Below, in pieces: positions 1 to 5,582 of a DNA stretch of 5,952 nucleotides. The translations under genes were made by a program, and so were the position numbers. How positions within the stretch are numbered: position 1 is the first letter of the stretch; each line of letters begins with the position of its first letter. The stretch comes from an uncultured Collinsella sp. (GTDB lineage Bacteria; Actinomycetota; Coriobacteriia; Coriobacteriales; Coriobacteriaceae): positions 1 to 5,952 of the forward strand of contig UROO01000106.1 in NCBI GenBank assembly GCA_900549555.1, written 5' to 3'. Below the pieces are notes generated by a model. It was given only the letters and a program-made list of their open reading frames with translations. It made no database searches and was not told the DNA's origin.

Positions 1-13
1 GTATAAGAGACAG
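1..13. other. Library adapter remnant (Tn5/Nextera mosaic end)
   Basis: GTATAAGAGACAG is the last 13 bases of the 19-base Tn5 mosaic end used in tagmentation libraries. It lies exactly at the contig tip, and the opposite tip carries the same mosaic end in the opposite orientation. It is untrimmed library sequence rather than a transposon in the genome; genomic sequence starts at 14. Confidence 0.95.
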
Positions 14-130
14 GTACGGGCTAACCCCTGAAAACGTCCTCGACCAATGAAACGCCCCCGTTCTGCTCCTTCGGAGCTACGAACGGGGGCGTTTCTGGTC
101 TGCGGAGTGTTTTCAGGGGTTAGCCCGTAC
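14..130. repeat. Long nested inverted repeat (117 bases)
   Basis: Bases 14-35 are a perfect 22-base reverse complement of 109-130. Inside lies a second perfect pair of 14 bases, 50-63 with 81-94 (AAACGCCCCCGTTC against GAACGGGGGCGTTT). An innermost GCTCC/GGAGC stem (65-69 with 73-77) closes a 3-base loop. The segments between outer and inner stems (36-49 and 95-108) pair only partly, through a GACCA/TGGTC core. The inner stem, flanked by A and T runs, looks like a rho-independent terminator that could work in either direction, perhaps for a gene beyond the left end. The outer arm runs right up to the adapter, so its full length is unknown. A repeated palindromic element or a fold-back library artefact are both possible. 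Confidence 0.75.
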
Positions 131-286
131 GGCCTTCTACCACTACGTAGTAATCAGGGTATCTGGGGTGGACGGCGGCTTGGCTACGAGCTGGGTCTGA
201 AAAATCTGAACGGATGGGTGTCGTTGCTGAAAGTGCGGGCGTTGCCGGCGATGATCACTTTGGGACTGGAATTTCCGTATGCCAGC
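131..286. other. Non-coding stretch, nothing recognised
   Basis: About 155 bases lie between the inverted repeat and the ackA1 terminator. I see no gene. A plus-strand open frame (47-409) crosses it, but it starts inside the hairpin, runs through the ackA1 terminator into antisense of ackA1, and its protein resembles nothing I know. The minus strand also stays open here for about 45 codons (stop near 147) without an evident start. The only local structure is the 10-base palindrome ACTACGTAGT at 142-151. Confidence 0.4.
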
Positions 287-322
287 AAAAAGGCCTCCCG
301 AGCCGTTGCTCAGGAGGCCTTT
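287..322 (-). terminator. Rho-independent terminator of ackA copy 1
   Basis: Arms 289-303 and 308-322 pair over 15 bases with one mismatch (AAAGGCCTCCCGAGC against GCTCAGGAGGCCTTT) around a CGTT loop. On the minus strand the stem is followed by five T (287-291 read in reverse). It begins about 22 bases after the ackA1 stop codon, which is the usual placement for an intrinsic terminator. Confidence 0.9.
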
Positions 323-344
323 CGCTTACTTGCAAATGCGCGCG

Positions 345-1523
345 TTAGTTGTTCTTGGTCAGGCGTTCGACGTCGTGGGCGATCATGTATTCCTCGTCGG
401 TGGGGATGACCATGACCGTAACGGCGGAACCGGCGGCGCTGATGACCTGCGGGCCGTTGCCCACGGCCTCGCGGTTCTTGTTGTTGTCGATGCGCACGCC
501 CAGCCACTCGAAGCAGTCGCAGAAGGCCTTACGGATCGACCAGTCGTTCTCGCCGATGCCGGCAGTGAAGGTGATGGTATCCACGCCCGCCATAGAAGCG
601 ATCATGGAGCCGGCCTGCTGCATAGCCTTATAGGCGAACATATCAAAGGCGAGCAGGCAGCGCTCATCCCCCTCGGAAGCGCGCGTACGGATGTCGCGGG
701 CGTCGTTGGAGATACCCGAGATGGCAAGCAGACCAGACTGCTTGTTCATCATGTCGTCGACTTCCTGGTAGCTATAGCCGCCCTCGCGCTGCAGGTAGCA
801 CACGGTAGCCGGGTCGATAGAACCGCAGCGGGTTCCCATCATCAGGCCGTCAAGCGGCGTGAGCCCCATCGTGGTGTCGCGGCACACGCCGTCCTCGATG
901 GCTGCGAGCGAGGCACCGTTGCCCAGGTGGCACGAAAGCAGGCGGTGGCAGCGCGAGCCCAGGATCTCCTTGGCCATCATCCACTCATAGCGGTGGCTCG
1001 TACCGTGGGCGCCGTACTTGCGCACGTGATACTTGTCGCACACGTCCTTGGGCAGGGCGTAGGTGTAGGCAACCTCGGGCATGGTCATGTGGAACGAGGT
1101 GTCGAAGACGGCCACGTTGGGCAGCTCCGGATACTTCTCACGGCAATACTCAATCGCCGCGGCCTCGCCGTAGTTGTGCAGCGGAGCCAAGGGGGCTACC
1201 TCGAGAATCTTGGCCATGACCTCGTCGTCGACGACCGCGGAATCATCGAAGTGCCAACCGCCCTGAACGATGCGATGCCCAATGCCATCAATCGTAAAGT
1301 CGGTCTTCTCGAGCTCCTCGAGCACGCAAGCGATAGCAGAGCGATGATCGGGGAAGGGAACCTCCTCGGTCTGCTTGGCGCCACCGTTCTCGGAGTGGCC
1401 GAAGATGCCCATGTCCGATCCGATACGCTCGCAGTTGCCCTTGGCGAAAACCTCGCGGGTATCGGTATCCAAAAGCTGATATTTAAGGCTTGAGCTGCCG
1501 GCGTTGACAACAAGTACGTTCAT
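345..1523 (-). CDS. ackA: Acetate kinase, copy 1
   Basis: This gene encodes a cytoplasmic acetate kinase of 392 residues, normal for the family. It transfers phosphate between acetyl phosphate and ADP, giving ATP and acetate in fermentation. Visible family landmarks are the N-terminal MNVLVVNAGSSSLKY with Asn7, HRIVQGG with Arg84, PLAPLH with His116, FDTSFH with Asp141, YGAHGTSH with His173, CHLGNGAS with His199 and Asn202, GTRCG with Arg232, TAGIGEN at 320-326, and IPTDEE at 373-378. These line up with Asn7, Arg91, His123, Asp148, His180, His208, Asn211 and Arg241 of the Methanosarcina thermophila enzyme, so the catalytic set is complete. One departure is Ala172 where the archaeal enzyme has Phe179 of the acetate pocket. 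The start ATG has AAAGGAG 4 bases upstream. The gene has its own promoter region and terminator. No pta lies beside it, unlike the common pta-ackA pair. Propionate kinase activity is an alternative. Confidence 0.96.
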   Translation of the reverse strand: MNVLVVNAGSSSLKYQLLDTDTREVFAKGNCERIGSDMGIFGHSENGGAKQTEEVPFPDHRSAIACVLEELEKTDFTIDGIGHRIVQGGWHFDDSAVVDDEVMAKILEVAPLAPLHNYGEAAAIEYCREKYPELPNVAVFDTSFHMTMPEVAYTYALPKDVCDKYHVRKYGAHGTSHRYEWMMAKEILGSRCHRLLSCHLGNGASLAAIEDGVCRDTTMGLTPLDGLMMGTRCGSIDPATVCYLQREGGYSYQEVDDMMNKQSGLLAISGISNDARDIRTRASEGDERCLLAFDMFAYKAMQQAGSMIASMAGVDTITFTAGIGENDWSIRKAFCDCFEWLGVRIDNNKNREAVGNGPQVISAAGSAVTVMVIPTDEEYMIAHDVERLTKNN

Positions 1524-1575
1524 GAGACTCCTTTGCAGTGCAATACGGTCGACGCAGACCCCTTAAGGCGGCCGC

Positions 1576-1581
1576 ATTATA
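1576..1581 (-). promoter_or_regulatory. Probable -10 element of ackA copy 1
   Basis: On the minus strand this is a perfect TATAAT in an AT-rich island within GC-rich DNA. It lies about 53 bases before the ackA1 start codon, giving a leader of roughly 45 bases. No good -35 hexamer sits at 16-18 bases (ATCAAG at 17), so the promoter may need an activator. The predicted start of transcription falls on or near the palindrome CCTTAAGG (1561-1568), beside GCGGCCGC (1568-1575). Confidence 0.55.
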
Positions 1582-1589
1582 ATAAGAAG

Positions 1590-1614
1590 TTATCATATCT
1601 TGATAAATAGCTAT
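1590..1614. promoter_or_regulatory. AT-rich dyads, candidate operator upstream of ackA1
   Basis: TTATCA (1590-1595) and TGATAA (1601-1606) form a perfect 6-base dyad with a 5-base spacer. The 8-base palindrome ATAGCTAT (1607-1614) follows directly. The dyad lies in the interval between the -10 element and the expected -35 position, where a repressor or a proximal activator would act. Its spacing does not match the FNR/CRP pattern, so I assign no regulator. The symmetry could also be chance in AT-rich DNA. Confidence 0.3.
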
Positions 1615-1636
1615 CAGAATGTCGCCCGACGAGCGC

Positions 1637-1675
1637 AAAAGAGGGGCTGAACGGCACTTGGTCGTCCAGCCCCTC
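1637..1675 (-). terminator. Rho-independent terminator of ackA copy 2
   Basis: Arms 1641-1653 (GAGGGGCTGAACG) and 1663-1675 (CGTCCAGCCCCTC) pair over 13 bases with a single mismatch and a 9-base loop. On the minus strand the stem is followed by TTTT (1637-1640 in reverse) and then GCG. It starts 11 bases past the ackA2 stop and precedes the ackA1 promoter region, so the two ackA genes are probably separate transcripts. Confidence 0.92.
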
Positions 1676-1686
1676 CCCTCTTGCAA

Positions 1687-2865
1687 TTACTTGCCGTTGA
1701 CGATGCGCTCGACGTCGGAAGCGATCATGAACTCCTCGTCCGTGGGGATGACGAAGATCTTGACCTTGGAATCCTTGGCAGACAGGCACCAAGCGCCGTC
1801 GCCACGCAGGGCGTTACGGGCATGGTCCATCTTGACGCCCATAAAGGCCAGACGGTCGGCAACGCCAGCGCGGACAGCCGGAGCGTGCTCACCGATGCCG
1901 GCGGTGAAGACCAGCGTGTCCATGCCGCACATGGAAGTGGCCATCTCGGCAGCCTTGGCGGCAATCTTGTAGACGAACATATCGAAGGCGAGCTGAGCCT
2001 CGGGGTCACCAGCAGCGGCGAGCTCCTCGACATTGCGGCAGTCGTTGGTCTTGCCACCGGTCACAGCCAAAAGGCCGGACTTCTTGTTCATCATCTCGTC
2101 GACCTCGTCGAAGGTGTAGCCGCCCTCGCGCTGCAGGTAGCACACGGCAGCCGGGTCGATGGAGCCGCAGCGGGTGCCCATCATGACGCCGTCGAGCGGG
2201 GTGAGACCCATGGTGGTGTCCATGCACTTGCCGTCCTCGATGGCGCACAGGGAAGCGCCGGAACCGATGTGGCACACAACGACCTTGCGGGCCTCGCCGT
2301 TGGTCATCTCGGCGACCTTCTTGGAGATGTAACGATAGCTGGTGCCGTGGGCGCCGTACTTACGGATATGCAGCTTGTCGCAAACATCCTTGGGAAGGGC
2401 GTAGGTCTTGGCGACCTCGGGCATGTTGAAGTGGAAAGCGGTGTCGTAGACCGTAACGTTGGGCAGATCGGGATACTGCTCCAGGCAGTACTCGATAACG
2501 TTGGCCTCGGGGTTGTTGTGCAGCGGCGCGAGCGGGGCGACCTCGCGAATCTTGGCGAGAACGTCCTCGTCGACGAGGGAGGAATCGCCAAAGTACCAGC
2601 CGCCCTGAACGATACGGTGGCCAATGCCCTCGATCTTGACGCCGTTGGCCTCGAGATCCTTCAGGACGGCCTCGATGGCGACCTTGTGGTCGGGGAACTC
2701 AATGTTCTCGGTCACCTTCTTGGAACCGTTGGCAGCGTGGGTGAAGGTACCGCCGGTAAAGCAGACGCGCTCGCAGGAGCCCTTTGCGGACACCTTGTGG
2801 GACTTGGTATCGATGACCTGATACTTAAGGGTCGAAGATCCTGCGTTGACGACCAGAACGTTCAT
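1687..2865 (-). CDS. ackA: Acetate kinase, copy 2 (diverged active site)
   Basis: This is a second 392-residue acetate kinase, the paralogue of the gene just downstream. By my count 135 of 190 residues are identical over 81-270, and the C-terminal third is more diverged. Family landmarks are present: MNVLVVNAGSSTLKY with Asn7, HRIVQGG with Arg84, His116, Asp141, YGAHGTS with His173, GTRCG with Arg232, TAGIGE and IPTDEE. Three usual residues differ. CHIGSGAS has Ser202 where the family has Asn (Asn211 in M. thermophila). GTSYRY has Tyr177 where copy 1 has His. TAGIGEH has His where copy 1 has Asn. Codon choice looks strongly biased to GC-ending codons and AAG/GGC/CTC, more than in copy 1, suggesting high expression. 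The start ATG has GGGAG 4 bases upstream. Acetate kinase is the best call; substrate or direction of reaction may differ from copy 1. Confidence 0.94.
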   Translation of the reverse strand: MNVLVVNAGSSTLKYQVIDTKSHKVSAKGSCERVCFTGGTFTHAANGSKKVTENIEFPDHKVAIEAVLKDLEANGVKIEGIGHRIVQGGWYFGDSSLVDEDVLAKIREVAPLAPLHNNPEANVIEYCLEQYPDLPNVTVYDTAFHFNMPEVAKTYALPKDVCDKLHIRKYGAHGTSYRYISKKVAEMTNGEARKVVVCHIGSGASLCAIEDGKCMDTTMGLTPLDGVMMGTRCGSIDPAAVCYLQREGGYTFDEVDEMMNKKSGLLAVTGGKTNDCRNVEELAAAGDPEAQLAFDMFVYKIAAKAAEMATSMCGMDTLVFTAGIGEHAPAVRAGVADRLAFMGVKMDHARNALRGDGAWCLSAKDSKVKIFVIPTDEEFMIASDVERIVNGK

Positions 2866-2918
2866 GTGTCTCCCTACTAACAGGCGGTGTGGCGCCGCCA
2901 GGTTACATACGTTTTAAT
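2866..2918 (-). promoter_or_regulatory. Leader of ackA copy 2 with small hairpin
   Basis: Between the ackA2 start and the MFS terminator lies a short leader. GGCGG (2883-2887) and CCGCC (2895-2899) can form a 5-bp stem with a 7-base loop about 7 bases upstream of the ribosome binding site GGGAG (2870-2874). Further up, the minus strand reads TATGTA (2904-2909), a poor -10, without a clear -35. The promoter of ackA2 must lie here or in the terminator region, but I cannot place it. No known riboswitch is recognised. Confidence 0.3.
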
Positions 2919-2952
2919 AATAAACCCAAACGCCCTCGCGCTCGGGTTTATT
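2919..2952 (-). terminator. Probable terminator of the MFS gene
   Basis: AATAAACCC (2919-2927) and GGGTTTATT (2944-2952) form a perfect 9-bp stem around a GC-rich 16-base loop, 33 bases after the MFS stop. On the minus strand the 3' arm ends GGGTTTATT and continues ATTAAAAC, so the U-rich part is mostly inside the stem. That makes it a weaker intrinsic terminator than those of the two ackA genes. Some readthrough into ackA2 is possible. Confidence 0.5.
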
Positions 2953-2985
2953 GCGTTGATATATAAGTTATCGGTGCCTAAATAC

Positions 2986-4146
2986 TCACGGCCTTTGGCT
3001 TGTAAGACGAAAGAGCGCTGGGATATACACCAAAGAAGAAATCCCGAGTGCAACAAGCAATATGACTCGAATGTCCGCGATGCTGCTCAACGCAGCATTG
3101 AACAGATAGAAAAAGATGGCACCCACCGCCACCATCTGGCTTTGAACTGAAATCAGTGAACAGCGCATCGAAGAATCGACAGCATTTTGAAAAATTGAGT
3201 ATTTAATTGGAGCAAATAACGAGTAAGCGACTGTCTGCAGTACATAGAACACGGGCAGCAAATAGACCGGAGTAAAGGGAATCAAAAACAGAGCAGTCAG
3301 GGAAAGGCGCACGATGCCGCAAATACGCGCAAAACGGCCCTTGTCAACACGAGCAATCACACTGGGCACAATAAACCCTATGGAGGCGGAAGCAAGGAGC
3401 TGGACCGCAATGGTCACGCCCGAAGCGACAGCATTCATTCCGCGGCCTGCAAGCAACAGTGAGAAGAAGTCTTCCAGAGCGACGAAGGCAAATGCCTGAG
3501 AACAATCCATGATGAACGCTGACCGAAGAATGCCATTACCCGCAATAGCAGCACCGATCATCTTCGGGCTCATTCCATGCCCAGGTGTCACCGCAGCGCC
3601 CTCTCTTCTCGCCTCAGGAATACAGACAACGACAACCAATGTCAGCACCATTGTGATGACATCGACCGAAAGCCCAACGAGATACGCGCCAGCGGACGAA
3701 ATGAAACCGCCCACACAAGCGGAGAGGGCATAAGAGGCATAGAAAACAAATCGCTCAACGACATTAAGTCTTACGAGCTGGTCCTGAGAGACGCTGTCAA
3801 TGTAAATCGCTTCTATGGATCCGCTCAGACATGCAACGGCAAAACCTTTGAGAGCGAACGCACCGATTAAAAGCAGAGGAGAACGGACGAGAAGCAGGGC
3901 GGCGTAGTATCCAAGCATCCCCACGACGCCAACGAGACCGCTCACCTTTCGTCCAAACCTATCAGCAATATAGCCAGTGGGAACTTCAAGGATGAACTTG
4001 CTCACTTGATATGCAATCATCATGCTAGAAATCGCCACCATCGAGAATCCGACGAATTCAAGGTAAACCGTCAGAAAATACAAAATGGTGCTGAAGTTCG
4101 ACAGAAAAACGAACGTCATATAAAGCAAAACCGTACGGTTTTTCAT
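2986..4146 (-). CDS. Major facilitator superfamily transporter
   Basis: This encodes a 386-residue polytopic inner-membrane protein, the usual size of a 12-helix MFS carrier. Hydrophobic segments alternate with short charged loops throughout. The loop between helices 2 and 3 carries the MFS motif A as GYIADRFGRK (58-67), preceded by EVPT (54-57). SGSIEAIYID (108-117) resembles a motif seen in drug/H+ antiporter-like MFS proteins. A longer charged loop around 177-195 divides the two six-helix halves. I start at ATG 4146 because GGAGG (4154-4158) lies 7 bases upstream; an upstream TTG at 4167 in frame has no ribosome binding site. Substrate cannot be told from sequence. The LysR-type gene upstream on the same strand is a likely regulator. 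GC is low: 27 of 60 bases at 3001-3060, against 42 of 60 at 2161-2220 in ackA2. Efflux is more likely than uptake, but this is only inferred. Confidence 0.88.
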   Translation of the reverse strand: MKNRTVLLYMTFVFLSNFSTILYFLTVYLEFVGFSMVAISSMMIAYQVSKFILEVPTGYIADRFGRKVSGLVGVVGMLGYYAALLLVRSPLLLIGAFALKGFAVACLSGSIEAIYIDSVSQDQLVRLNVVERFVFYASYALSACVGGFISSAGAYLVGLSVDVITMVLTLVVVVCIPEARREGAAVTPGHGMSPKMIGAAIAGNGILRSAFIMDCSQAFAFVALEDFFSLLLAGRGMNAVASGVTIAVQLLASASIGFIVPSVIARVDKGRFARICGIVRLSLTALFLIPFTPVYLLPVFYVLQTVAYSLFAPIKYSIFQNAVDSSMRCSLISVQSQMVAVGAIFFYLFNAALSSIADIRVILLVALGISSLVYIPALFRLTSQRP

Positions 4147-4228
4147 GCTCCGCCCTCCAAGAGCCAATAACCCAAACCGAAATCTTGGAAAAGCATGAGG
4201 GCAAAGCCGTCAGCCATGTGTTACAAGG

Positions 4229-4247
4229 CGTCAACATTCACTTGACG
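4229..4247. promoter_or_regulatory. CGTCAA-N7-TTGACG dyad, candidate LysR operator
   Basis: A perfect 6-base inverted repeat with a 7-base spacer lies between the LysR-type gene and the MFS gene, about 80 bases before the MFS start. LysR-type proteins bind interrupted dyads near their targets, so this is a natural candidate. It does not show the T-N11-A core at its symmetric positions. TTGACG alone also resembles a -35 hexamer, but on the minus strand no -10 follows at 17 bases. Confidence 0.35.
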
Positions 4248-4251
4248 ACAC

Positions 4252-4267
4252 GAGGCCAAATGGCCTC
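4252..4267 (-). terminator. Hairpin at the end of the LysR gene, weak terminator candidate
   Basis: GAGGCCA (4252-4258) and TGGCCTC (4261-4267) form a tight hairpin that overlaps the stop codon of the regulator gene (TGA at 4266-4268). With two G-U wobbles the stem can extend to about 9 pairs on the minus strand. There is no T run after it, so it is not a classical intrinsic terminator. It may protect the mRNA end or reduce readthrough into the transporter. Confidence 0.3.
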
Positions 4268-5156
4268 ACGAAGCGAGATGACGCAATAGGTGAAGAAATA
4301 CTGTCTGGTGTCGATCGGTCCAGGCATTTTGCCGATAGCAAAAGTAGATAGGCAAGGTTACGTCATGTGAGGCTTCAATGGAGCACTCACTCACTTTCAA
4401 TCCATCTGATGCGAGAGAAGAGCCAGAAAAACTCAATATCAATCCCCCGGCTTGAAGAAACTCAGCCTGAGCCCTGCTTCCGTATTCAACATCACGGAAG
4501 CGAAAATTGACGAGCTGGGCTTCAGGGCATTGGTTGATCGCATTGAGACAGGGTGACAAATTAATGGGAACAGCGAGCCTGCCGCCCAGTAGCTCACGAA
4601 TGGTCATAGCGTCCACAGATTGATGACCTGCCGGGCACGAAAGAACCTTGAGCTCCTTTTCACCCAAGAATTTCGAAGAAAGGACGCTGTTCCGTGGTTC
4701 TTCAAATGAGATGGCTGCATCCGAAATACCAAGCATGAGCGACTCAAAACATGTAGCCGTTGGCTGATGCCACACATCGAGGTGAATCTGAGGGTGCGAG
4801 CTTTCAAACGAGTCATACCAGTTTTCGGTAAAAAGGCGCCCCCGCCCATGAAGGCAGGGGGCGTAAAGACGAAAGTGGCCGTCAGGCGAAACGCCGCCGT
4901 TCCCCGATTGAGCGTACTTTTTGAGATCGTCGACCTGTGCCAGAATCACGCGTGCACGACGCGCAAATTCTCTGCCCGCCGAAGACAAAACAGCCTCCCC
5001 CGCCGATCGGTCGAGCAAAACAATCTGATACTCAGATTCCAACTTTTTGATTGCCGACGAAACAGCCTGCGGACTCACATGAACGGCACGAGCTGCTTTG
5101 CGCACGCCGCCATAGTTCGCTACCGCTTGAAGGTATTCGAGTTGAGAAAGCTGCAT
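4266..5156 (-). CDS. LysR-type transcriptional regulator
   Basis: This encodes a 296-residue DNA-binding regulator, the usual length for LysR-type proteins. The N-terminal winged helix-turn-helix is clear at about 2-60: LEYLQAVANYGGVRKAARAV, then HVSPQAVSSAIKKLES, then a wing containing LLDRS (47-51) and LSSAGREF (57-64). A linker helix follows (65-85). Residues from about 93 to the end form the periplasmic-binding-like effector domain; it is rich in His, Cys and Phe and I do not recognise its ligand. The start ATG has GGAG (5163-5166) 6 bases upstream. It follows the HIT gene by 41 bases on the same strand with no terminator between, so it may be co-transcribed with it. It precedes the MFS gene, its likely target. 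Same-strand placement is less common than the divergent layout usual for this family. A 60-base sample (4681-4740) is 50 percent GC, lower than in the HIT gene. Confidence 0.92.
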   Translation of the reverse strand: MQLSQLEYLQAVANYGGVRKAARAVHVSPQAVSSAIKKLESEYQIVLLDRSAGEAVLSSAGREFARRARVILAQVDDLKKYAQSGNGGVSPDGHFRLYAPCLHGRGRLFTENWYDSFESSHPQIHLDVWHQPTATCFESLMLGISDAAISFEEPRNSVLSSKFLGEKELKVLSCPAGHQSVDAMTIRELLGGRLAVPINLSPCLNAINQCPEAQLVNFRFRDVEYGSRAQAEFLQAGGLILSFSGSSLASDGLKVSECSIEASHDVTLPIYFCYRQNAWTDRHQTVFLHLLRHLAS

Positions 5157-5197
5157 AGGTTACTCCAAAGGCAGCCAAGCCGACGGCCTACGCGCCC

Positions 5198-5533
5198 TCA
5201 GATGAGGTTCTCGCCCAGGTTTTTGCCACCGAGGACGTGCATGTGGAAGTGCATGACGGTCTGGCCGGCGTTGACGCCCTTGTTGGAGATGACGCGGAAA
5301 CCGTCCTCCAGGCCCTTGGCCTTGGCAACCTCCTGGATGGCGTGAGCCATAGCGCCCATGGTCTCGGCCGGCACGTTGTCGGCGATGTCGCTGTAGTGCT
5401 TCTTAGGGATCACGAGCGTGTGGACCGGCGCCTGGGGATTGAGGTCGTCGAACGCGATGACCTGGTCGTCCTCATAGACGACGGTCGAGGGGATCTCGTG
5501 GTTGGCAATTTTGCAGAAGATGCAATCGCACAT
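5198..5533 (-). CDS. HIT-family (histidine triad) nucleotide-binding protein, HINT-like
   Basis: This encodes a 111-residue cytoplasmic protein of the HINT branch of the histidine triad family, at full family length. These enzymes hydrolyse the phosphoramidate or acyl-phosphate bond to AMP; the cellular substrate is usually unknown. The triad is HFHMHVLGG with His95, His97 and His99. Other family marks are CIFCKIA near the start (Cys4 and Cys7, a likely zinc pair), AFDDLNPQAPVHTLVIPKKH (27-46), NKG (84-86) and GQTV (90-93). The protein ends GGKNLGENLI, typical of HINT. The start ATG has AAGGA (5541-5545) 7 bases upstream. It lies 49 bases after xseB on the same strand, with a possible promoter of its own in the gap. 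GC is about 65 percent in a 60-base sample (5341-5400), matching the core genome. Confidence 0.95.
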   Translation of the reverse strand: MCDCIFCKIANHEIPSTVVYEDDQVIAFDDLNPQAPVHTLVIPKKHYSDIADNVPAETMGAMAHAIQEVAKAKGLEDGFRVISNKGVNAGQTVMHFHMHVLGGKNLGENLI

Positions 5534-5562
5534 GGTTGGTTCCTTTCTCGCAGACCGAGGTA

Positions 5563-5568
5563 ATTATA
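5563..5568 (-). promoter_or_regulatory. Possible -10 element for the HIT gene
   Basis: On the minus strand this reads TATAAT, in an AT-rich patch (5561-5571) within GC-rich DNA, 29 bases before the HIT start codon. The position at 16-17 bases upstream, at the end of xseB, offers only TCGTTC or CGTTCT, a poor -35. It may be an internal promoter separating the HIT gene from xseB, or a chance match. Confidence 0.35.
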
Positions 5569-5582
5569 TTTGGTCGGGATGG

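Noticed and set aside
47..409. Plus-strand open frame of 120 codons at the left end
   Set aside because: It begins within the long hairpin, crosses the ackA1 terminator and ends antisense to ackA1. No ribosome binding site or known family.
279..1493. Long plus-strand open frame of 404 codons opposite ackA1
   Set aside because: It is antisense to a clear acetate kinase, its composition (many Val, Ala, Gly, His, Asp) is typical of a shadow frame in GC-rich DNA, and it starts inside the terminator.
1590..1615. FNR/CRP-type site upstream of ackA1
   Set aside because: TTGAT and ATCAG are present, but the spacing is 8 bases instead of 4 and the half-sites are not symmetric, so the match is not good enough to name a regulator.
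1681..2880. Plus-strand open frame of 399 codons opposite ackA2
   Set aside because: Same reason: a shadow of the acetate kinase gene, with repeated Val/Ala/Gly/Asp and no recognisable domain.
4144..4167. TTG start for the transporter at 4167, seven codons upstream
   Set aside because: The TTG has no ribosome binding site, while the ATG at 4146 has GGAGG at 7 bases; the extra residues (before MKNRTVLLY) add nothing to the first helix.
4767..5345. Plus-strand open frame of 192 codons across the LysR and HIT genes
   Set aside because: It is antisense to two well-supported genes and spans the gap between them; the protein shows no recognisable features.
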